From contig DBVQ01000021.1 in NCBI GenBank assembly GCA_002308155.1, forward strand, positions 401 through 7,555: a DNA stretch of 7,155 bases, read 5' to 3'. Both the position numbers and the translations under genes were made by a program. The notes below the pieces were generated by a model. That model searched no databases and had not been told where the DNA came from. It saw only the letters and a list, made by a program, of their open reading frames with translations. This document shows, one piece after another, positions 1 through 5,173 of this stretch (positions are counted from its first letter, which is position 1; the number at the start of each line of letters is the position of its first letter). This DNA comes from Christensenella sp. UBA1260. Lineage in GTDB: Bacteria > Bacillota > Clostridia > Christensenellales > CAG-917.

Positions 1-1187
1 TGGACTGGGTTCCCGGCCACTTCCCCCGCGATGCGCACGGCCTGGCCGACTTCGACGGCACGCCCCTTTTTGAATATGCCGATTCCCGCAAGGGCGAGCA
101 CAAAGAGTGGGGCACCAAAGTCTATGACTTTGGCAAGAACGAAGTTCGCTCCTTCCTCATCTCCGCCGCGATGTTCTGGTTTGATATGTACCACATTGAC
201 GGCATAAGATGCGACGCTGTTGCAAGTATGCTCTATCTTGACTACGGCAGAAAGGACGGCGAGTGGGCACCAAACCAATTTGGCGGCAACTACAACCTTG
301 AAGCCAAAGACTTCTTGAAACAGATGAACACCGCGATCCTCAGCAAATATCACGGCGCGATGACGATTGCAGAGGAGTCCACGGCATACCCGATGATAAC
401 AAAACCTGCTTACGACGGCGGCCTCGGATTCAACTTCAAGTGGAATATGGGTTGGATGAACGACAGTTTGAGCTACGTCTCGCTTGACCCGTTCTTCCGC
501 AAGGACAATCACAACAAACTCACGTTTGCAATCACTTATGCGTACAGTGAAAACTACATATTGCCAATCTCTCACGACGAAGTCGTGCACGGCAAATGCA
601 GTATGATAAACAAGATCCCGGGCGACTACGATCAAAAGTTTGAAGGGCTCAAAGCGTTCTACGGCTTTATGATGGGACATCCGGGCAAAAAGCTCAACTT
701 TATGGGCAACGAGTTTGCGCAGTTTATTGAGTGGAACTACTCACAAGAACTTGACTGGTTCTTGCTTGACTATCCGCGCCATCGCACCTTCCAAAAGTTT
801 ATGAAGGACCTCAACGAGTTCTATCTTGAAAACAAGGCACTTTGGCAGCTTGACTGCACGTACGACGGGTTCAAGTGGATTGTCGTTGACGACAACACAC
901 AAAACATCGTGGCGTTTGAAAGAAAGGCGGCGGACGGCGAATACGTCATCTGCATCGTCAACTTCTCGCCAGTTGAGCGCAATAAATACGTTATGGGCGT
1001 CCCTGAGGGCGTGACATATAGAGCGGATCTTTATTCCGCACTCAAAAAATACGGCGGAGAGGAGGAGCGCAGACCAAGTTTCAAGGCAACTGCAAAACCG
1101 TCTCACGGCTTGCCGTATTCAATCAAGGTGAACATACCGAAAAACTCAGTAATGTTTTTGAAGCCTGAAAAGAAGGAGGGAAAATAA
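1..1187 (+). CDS. glgB: 1,4-alpha-glucan branching enzyme, 5'-truncated by window start
   Basis: This is the C-terminal 394 codons of a GH13 glycogen branching enzyme, which cuts alpha-1,4-glucan chains and reattaches them by alpha-1,6 links in the cytoplasm. The first full codon is at base 3; the true start lies upstream, and the ATG at 171 is internal. The visible part opens with DWVPGHFPRD, a strong GlgB signature. The three GH13 catalytic residues are present: the nucleophile Asp in GIRCDAVASMLYLDY (codon 213-215), the acid/base Glu in TIAEESTAYP (codon 372-374) and the third Asp in PISHDEVVHGK (codon 576-578). FMGNEFAQ and ELDWFLLDYP follow, then a C-terminal beta domain of roughly 100 residues. 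Family members are usually 630-730 residues, so about half is missing. The frame is intact to the TAA at 1185-1187, which shares one base with the glgC start. The first ~120 bases are clearly GC-richer than the rest. Confidence 0.97.
   Translation, partial: DWVPGHFPRDAHGLADFDGTPLFEYADSRKGEHKEWGTKVYDFGKNEVRSFLISAAMFWFDMYHIDGIRCDAVASMLYLDYGRKDGEWAPNQFGGNYNLEAKDFLKQMNTAILSKYHGAMTIAEESTAYPMITKPAYDGGLGFNFKWNMGWMNDSLSYVSLDPFFRKDNHNKLTFAITYAYSENYILPISHDEVVHGKCSMINKIPGDYDQKFEGLKAFYGFMMGHPGKKLNFMGNEFAQFIEWNYSQELDWFLLDYPRHRTFQKFMKDLNEFYLENKALWQLDCTYDGFKWIVVDDNTQNIVAFERKAADGEYVICIVNFSPVERNKYVMGVPEGVTYRADLYSALKKYGGEEERRPSFKATAKPSHGLPYSIKVNIPKNSVMFLKPEKKEGK
1173..1180 (+). promoter_or_regulatory. Shine-Dalgarno site of glgC inside the end of glgB
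   Basis: AAGGAGGG lies six bases before the glgC ATG at 1187 and is close to the ideal anti-16S complement. It is embedded in the last codons of glgB (Lys-Glu-Gly-Lys), and the stop and start share a base as TAATG. This fixes the glgC start at 1187 and suggests translational coupling of GlgB and GlgC. Confidence 0.85.
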
Positions 1188-2383
1188 TGGGCAAAATTAC
1201 AAAGAAAGAGTGCATCGCAATGCTACTTGCAGGCGGACAAGGCACGCGTCTTGGAGTTCTCACTTCCAACGTCGCAAAGCCAGCCGTGCCTTTTGGAGCG
1301 AAATATCGTATCATCGACTTTCCGCTTTCAAACAGTATCAACAGCGGTATAGATACAATTGGCGTTCTCACGCAATACCGTCCGTTTGAGCTTCACCAAT
1401 ACATCGGCAACGGACAACCTTGGGACCTTGACAGACTCAGTGGTGGTATCTACGTCTTGCCGCCGTATATGGGCGCAAAGTCCGGCGAGTGGTACAAGGG
1501 CACAGCAAACGCAATCTACCAAAACATCGACTTTATTGACAACTATGACCCGGATTACGTTGTCATTTTGAGCGGCGACCATATCTACAAAATGGACTAT
1601 CACGCAATGCTCAAAGACCACAAAAAGAACAATGCAGATTGCACAATCGCCGTCCGTGAAGTTCCTATCCAAGAGGCAAGCCGTTTTGGCATCTTGAACC
1701 TCAAAAAGAACTCCAAACAAATTGAAGAGTTTGAGGAAAAGCCAAAACAACCAAAATCCACAAAGGCTTCAATGGGCATCTACATATTCACTTGGAAGAA
1801 ACTTCGTCAATACCTTATTGACGACGAAAACGATAAGACCAGCGAAAACGATTTTGGCAAGAACATCATCCCGAAGATGATTGCGGACAACCAAAGACTA
1901 TTTGCATATCAGTTTGACGATTATTGGAAGGATGTCGGGACAATCTCTTCTCTTTGGGAAGCAAATATGGACGTCCTCTATGGCAAGGAGCTCAATCTTG
2001 ACGACGACAAGTGGAAAATCTATGCAAGAAACAACGCAGAGCCGCCACAGTTTATTGCTCCAAGCGGCAAAGTGTCCAACTGCCTCATTTCCGAAGGTAC
2101 TGTTGTCAAAGGCACAGTGAAGAACAGCGTCATTTCCAACTCCGTCACAATCGGCGAAGGCGCATACGTTGAAGAATCAATCATCATGCCGGGCGCAGTC
2201 ATCGAGGACGGCGCAGACGTGAGATATGCAATCATAGGCTGGGACGCAAAGATCGGCAAGAACGCCATGGTCGGTGAGACTCTCGAGCCTTGCAAGCCGG
2301 GCGAGTGGAAGATCGCCGTCGTTGCTCCAGACTATGAACTTCCGGCAGACGCAGTTGTCGGTCCAAACGAAATGATCGGTTAA
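1187..2383 (+). CDS. glgC: Glucose-1-phosphate adenylyltransferase, catalytic subunit (ADP-glucose pyrophosphorylase)
   Basis: The enzyme makes ADP-glucose and pyrophosphate from ATP and glucose-1-phosphate, the committed step of bacterial glycogen synthesis. The 398-residue product has the full nucleotidyltransferase domain: the GGQGTRL loop at residues 16-22, AKPAVPFGAKYRIIDFPLSN from residue 30, WYKGTANA at 102-109, SGDHIYKMDY at 129-138 with the metal-binding Asp131 (equivalent to E. coli Asp142), and FEEKP with Lys185 near the E. coli Lys195 position. From about residue 285 a left-handed beta-helix follows, with hexapeptide-like steps such as SNCLIS, KNSVIS and EESIIM. By my alignment, the E. 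coli fructose-1,6-bisphosphate-site Lys39 is Asn28 here, as I recall for Bacillus-type enzymes, so allosteric control probably differs from enterobacteria. Length is normal for the family. It is followed 14 bases later by glgD, the likely partner subunit. Confidence 0.98.
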   Translation: MGKITKKECIAMLLAGGQGTRLGVLTSNVAKPAVPFGAKYRIIDFPLSNSINSGIDTIGVLTQYRPFELHQYIGNGQPWDLDRLSGGIYVLPPYMGAKSGEWYKGTANAIYQNIDFIDNYDPDYVVILSGDHIYKMDYHAMLKDHKKNNADCTIAVREVPIQEASRFGILNLKKNSKQIEEFEEKPKQPKSTKASMGIYIFTWKKLRQYLIDDENDKTSENDFGKNIIPKMIADNQRLFAYQFDDYWKDVGTISSLWEANMDVLYGKELNLDDDKWKIYARNNAEPPQFIAPSGKVSNCLISEGTVVKGTVKNSVISNSVTIGEGAYVEESIIMPGAVIEDGADVRYAIIGWDAKIGKNAMVGETLEPCKPGEWKIAVVAPDYELPADAVVGPNEMIG

Positions 2384-2397
2384 GGGGAGGAAAGAAT

Positions 2398-3510
2398 ATG
2401 AGAAATAAAGTAATGGGCGTTTTGTTTGCATCAGACGCAGAAAGCCATCTCAACGATTTGACAATACATCGCACAGCCGCATCCCTTCCTTTTGCGGGAA
2501 GATATAGGCTCATTGACTTTGCGCTTTCAAACCTCGTACACGCAAACATCACAAATATTGGCATCGTCACAAGAAGCAACTACAACTCCCTCATGGACCA
2601 CATCCGTATGGGGCGTGACTGGGACCTCAACAGAAAGAACAGCGGTATCACGGTGTTCCCACCGTTCGTATTCAACTCTGCACACGAAGTGTACAAAGGA
2701 AAGATTGAGGCACTCTATACTCTCCGCGGATTTATGATTTCTTCGCCTGAAGAATATGTCGTCATTGCAAACTCCAACATTGCGTTCAACCTCGACTTCG
2801 AAGAAGTCGCAAACTTCCACGAAGAGAAGGGCGCAGACATCACGGTTCTCACCTACAAGGACGAAGTCAATTCGCGCAAGATTTTGGTGACAAGCGACAA
2901 GAACCACCGCATCACGGATATGCGCTATCCTGTCGGCAGCGATACAGGCAAGCAACTTTGCAACCTCAACATCTACTTTGTCAAGAAAGATTTGCTCATC
3001 TCCCTCATTGACAACGCCTACGCACACGGCGCATACGATTTTGAAAAGGACATCTTGCAAGCCAACCTCAAAGAACTCTATATTATGGACTACGAGGTGC
3101 AGGACTACGTCGCAGTCATCGACCGTATTCCAACCTACTTCAAGCGCAGCATGGATTTGCTTGACCCAGCAGTCAGAGACTCTTTGTTCTATGGACACTC
3201 AACAATCCTCACAAAAGTCAAAGACTCCGTCCCTGCAAAGTATAAAGAGAGCGCAAATGTCAAAAACTCAATCATTGCAGACGGCTGCGTCATCGAGGGT
3301 ACTGTTGAAAACTCAATCCTCTTCCGTAGCGTAAAAGTCGGCAAGGGTGCAGTCATCAAAAACTCCATCGTCATGGAAGACTCCATAATTATGGAGAATG
3401 CAACTCTTGACTATACAATCACGGACAAGGATGTCATCATCCAACCAAATCGTTCTTTGAGCGGCTACGAGACATATCCTATGGTCGTGGTTAAAGGTAA
3501 AGTCATTTAA
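2398..3510 (+). CDS. glgD: GlgD, non-catalytic ADP-glucose pyrophosphorylase-like subunit
   Basis: The 370-residue product is a GlgC paralogue with the same two-domain build: a nucleotidyltransferase fold (for example GRYRLIDFALSN near the N-terminus, then RMGRDWDLNRKNSGITVFPP) and a beta-helix from about residue 282 (NVKNSII, VENSILF, IKNSIVM). The catalytic signatures are lost. The Gly-rich GGxGTRL loop is replaced by FASDAESHL at residues 10-18, and the GlgC SGDHIY segment aligns with NSNIAF at 125-130, putting Asn127 at the metal-binding Asp. In Bacillus and other Bacillota, GlgD is known to form a mixed tetramer with GlgC and modify its activity; the adjacent gene order supports that role here. 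The start is fixed by GGGGAGGAAAG, beginning directly after the glgC stop and ending close before the ATG at 2398. Confidence in identity is high; its effect on this GlgC is inferred. Confidence 0.96.
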   Translation: MRNKVMGVLFASDAESHLNDLTIHRTAASLPFAGRYRLIDFALSNLVHANITNIGIVTRSNYNSLMDHIRMGRDWDLNRKNSGITVFPPFVFNSAHEVYKGKIEALYTLRGFMISSPEEYVVIANSNIAFNLDFEEVANFHEEKGADITVLTYKDEVNSRKILVTSDKNHRITDMRYPVGSDTGKQLCNLNIYFVKKDLLISLIDNAYAHGAYDFEKDILQANLKELYIMDYEVQDYVAVIDRIPTYFKRSMDLLDPAVRDSLFYGHSTILTKVKDSVPAKYKESANVKNSIIADGCVIEGTVENSILFRSVKVGKGAVIKNSIVMEDSIIMENATLDYTITDKDVIIQPNRSLSGYETYPMVVVKGKVI

Positions 3511-3538
3511 TCAAAAACAAAATTAAAGAGGAAATATT

Positions 3539-4963
3539 ATGAAAATCTTATTTGTGACTTCTGAAGCGGCGCCGTTCGTGCGCTCCGGCGGTCTTGGAGA
3601 CGTTGCCGGTGCATTGCCAAAGGCACTCAACAAAGCCGGCAACGATTGCAGAGTTATTGTTCCTTTTTACAAAGAGGAAATCAAGGACTCTTTCAAGCAA
3701 GGCTTCCGCTTTGTTGCGTCAACTTTTGTTGACCTCAGCTGGAGAAGACAATACTGCGGTGTATATGAAGCAGTCTATGAGGGCGTGAAATACTACTTTA
3801 TTGACAACGAGTATTATTTCAACCGCAAGGGACTCTACGGCCACTTTGACGACGGAGAACGCTTTGCGTTCTTCTCCAAAGCCGTGCTTGAAGTTTTGCC
3901 ACTCATTGACTTCTATCCGGACGTGCTGCACGCAAACGATTGGCACACCGCGCTTTGCCCAGTCTTCCTTGACGTGTTCTATCGTTATAGCGAGGACTAT
4001 CAAAAGATAAAGACGGTGTTTACAATCCACAACATCGAGTTCCAAGGCAAGTACGGCGACAGCCTCATCGGCGATATTTTGGGATTGCCTGAGTGGGCAA
4101 GGTCAATCGTAATGAACGGCGACTGCGTCAACTATATGAAGGGCGGCATCGAGTCCTCAAACGCAGTGACAACCGTGTCCGAGACGTACGCAAACGAAAT
4201 CCTTGACCCGTTCTATTCCTATGGGCTTGAAGGCATTTTGTCCGAGCGTCGTTTCAAATTGCACGGTGTTGTCAACGGCATTGACGAGAGTGTGTACAAT
4301 CCAAAGACGGACGACAAGCTCTTTGCAAAATACACTGTGAAGAATTATGCGGCAAAGAAGGCCGAAAACAAGAAGGCTCTTCTTGAAATGATTGATATGC
4401 CGTATTCTGAGGAGCGTCCGCTCGTTGCAATGATCACTCGTCTCACTGAGCAAAAGGGCATAGACCTTGTTGCCGCGGTCATTGACGATATCATGCGCGC
4501 AGACATCCAAGTTGTCATTCTCGGCACAGGCGATTGGAAGTATGAGAATATGCTCCGCTCGGTTGAATCAAGATACCCAAGCAAGTTCAAGGGCATCCTT
4601 GCATTCTCCGCGGACCTCGCAAGCAAGTTGTATTCTGCAAGCGACATGTTCCTCATGCCGTCCAAGTTTGAGCCTTGCGGACTCTCGCAACTCATCGCAA
4701 TGAAATACGGCTCAGTGCCTATCGTGCGCGAGACGGGCGGCCTTAAAGACACAGTGCCAGCCTACAACCACGAAACCGGCGAGGGCAAGGGCTTCACGTT
4801 CAAGACCTACAATGCATACGATATGCTGGACGCAGTATGGCGTGCATATGCCTGCTATTTTGACAATGAAAACTGGAACAAAGTTGTGTCAAACGGCATG
4901 AACAGCAATCTGGGCTGGGATATAAGCGCCGCTAAATATCTTGATATTTATAAAAGCCTATAA
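3539..4963 (+). CDS. glgA: Glycogen synthase (ADP-glucose, GT5)
   Basis: The 474-residue product is a full-length GT5 glycogen synthase that adds glucose from ADP-glucose to the non-reducing end of alpha-1,4-glucan. The N-terminal Rossmann domain starts KILFVTSEAAPFVRSGGLGD and carries NEYYFNRKGLYGHFDDGERF and HANDWHTAL (His131 to Leu139). The C-terminal domain carries TRLTEQKGIDL with Lys306 (equivalent to E. coli Lys305), and PSKFEPCGLSQL with Glu378 (equivalent to E. coli Glu377). RETGGLKDTV and GFTF follow. One variation stands out: the ADP-glucose-binding Lys15 of the KTGGL motif is Arg15 (RSGGL). The start is supported by AGAGGA at 3527-3532, seven bases upstream of ATG; the gap from glgD is 28 bases with no evident terminator, consistent with a shared transcript. 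The TAA stop (4961-4963) is also the left edge of a long inverted repeat. Confidence 0.98.
   Translation: MKILFVTSEAAPFVRSGGLGDVAGALPKALNKAGNDCRVIVPFYKEEIKDSFKQGFRFVASTFVDLSWRRQYCGVYEAVYEGVKYYFIDNEYYFNRKGLYGHFDDGERFAFFSKAVLEVLPLIDFYPDVLHANDWHTALCPVFLDVFYRYSEDYQKIKTVFTIHNIEFQGKYGDSLIGDILGLPEWARSIVMNGDCVNYMKGGIESSNAVTTVSETYANEILDPFYSYGLEGILSERRFKLHGVVNGIDESVYNPKTDDKLFAKYTVKNYAAKKAENKKALLEMIDMPYSEERPLVAMITRLTEQKGIDLVAAVIDDIMRADIQVVILGTGDWKYENMLRSVESRYPSKFKGILAFSADLASKLYSASDMFLMPSKFEPCGLSQLIAMKYGSVPIVRETGGLKDTVPAYNHETGEGKGFTFKTYNAYDMLDAVWRAYACYFDNENWNKVVSNGMNSNLGWDISAAKYLDIYKSL
4933..4950 (+). repeat. Short AT-rich inverted repeat in the last codons of glgA
   Basis: TAAATATC and GATATTTA form perfect 8-base arms around a TT centre. 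It encodes Ala-Lys-Tyr-Leu-Asp-Ile-Tyr in glgA, and the arms contain almost only A and T, so the hairpin would be weak. It may be chance in AT-rich codons. Confidence 0.5.
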
Positions 4964-5084
4964 ACCGCGCTATTTGGCGATTGGCTGTGTCAGGCTTGCG
5001 TGCACTCGCCGTCATGTACGAACTTGTACATTGGGCGGCTCGTGTGCGCACCTTCCTTGCCACTCATCCAAATAATCACGGTTT
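4962..5084. repeat. ~123-base full-length imperfect inverted repeat (hairpin element) between glgA and glgP
   Basis: The two halves pair along nearly the whole length. The outer arms are AAACCG (4962-4967) with CGGTTT (5079-5084), then TATTTGG (4971-4977) with CCAAATA (5068-5074). A loosely paired middle includes AGG (4992-4994) with CCT (5051-5053). Then TGCGTGCAC (4997-5005) pairs with GTGTGCGCA (5042-5050) using two G-U pairs, a 2x2 TC/TC internal loop follows, and 5008-5013 pairs with 5033-5039 with one bulged G. The apex is ATGTAC (5014-5019) with GTACAT (5026-5031) closing GAACTT. I count about 40 possible pairs. This could be a miniature palindromic mobile element, a structured untranslated RNA, or a transcription barrier between glgA and glgP. 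I see no target-site duplication, and only a TTTT run at 5082-5085, so it is not a textbook intrinsic terminator. The pairing is seen directly; the function is unknown. Confidence 0.8.
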
Positions 5085-5090
5085 TGAATA

Positions 5091-5112
5091 AAAAACTATT
5101 TAAATAGTTTTT
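5091..5112. repeat. Perfect 22-base AT-rich palindrome upstream of glgP
   Basis: The half-site AAAAACTATTT is followed immediately by its exact reverse complement AAATAGTTTTT, with no spacer. It begins six bases after the long hairpin element and ends 61 bases before the glgP start. The perfect twofold symmetry would suit an operator for a dimeric regulator. As RNA it could form an 8-9 bp A/U-rich hairpin ending in U residues, which would be a weak terminator, possibly working in both directions. No known binding motif was recognised. Confidence 0.7.
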
Positions 5113-5131
5113 GTAAATTAAAAAATATATT
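5103..5131 (+). promoter_or_regulatory. Possible weak sigma-A promoter for glgP
   Basis: TATATT at 5126-5131 matches the -10 consensus at five of six positions and lies in an A-rich tract (5117-5134) suited to melting. Seventeen bases upstream the hexamer at 5103-5108 is a poor -35 match, and it lies within the right half of the 22-base palindrome. A start near base 5138 would give a leader of about 36 bases. AT-rich sequence gives such matches by chance, so this is only a candidate. Confidence 0.25.
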
Positions 5132-5135
5132 AAAT

Positions 5136-5170
5136 CTTTCGTCCGGGGGAAAGCGGAAGAAAGGAAAGGG
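5136..5170 (+). promoter_or_regulatory. glgP ribosome binding site with small leader hairpin
   Basis: The AAGGAAAGGG tract (5161-5170) serves as Shine-Dalgarno for the ATG at 5174, with AAGGA ending eight bases before it. Upstream, CTTTC (5136-5140) can pair with GAAAG at 5149-5153. The same pentamer can also pair with GAAAG at 5159-5163 or 5164-5168, which overlap the ribosome binding site. The first pairing leaves the site open and the others would partly cover it. The binding site is well supported; any switching is speculative. Confidence 0.6.
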
Positions 5171-5173
5171 TAT

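Noticed and set aside
171..1187. Treating the ATG at 171 as the glgB start
   Set aside because: Conserved GlgB sequence (DWVPGHFP onward) continues in frame back to the window edge, and there is no ribosome binding site before 171.
1328..1750. 140-codon minus-strand open frame inside glgC, and similar ones in glgB, glgA and glgP
   Set aside because: All are shadows of well-recognised plus-strand genes and show no recognisable domain.
2527..3198. 223-codon open frame on the minus strand inside glgD
   Set aside because: It lies wholly antisense to a clear glgD gene, has no ribosome binding site that I could identify, and its Val/Cys/Asp-rich product resembles the reverse-strand reading of the codon bias of the real gene.
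4962..5085. Calling the long hairpin a simple rho-independent terminator
   Set aside because: The stem is far longer than usual, has several internal loops, and is followed by only four T residues before A-rich sequence. Termination is possible but not demonstrated by the sequence.
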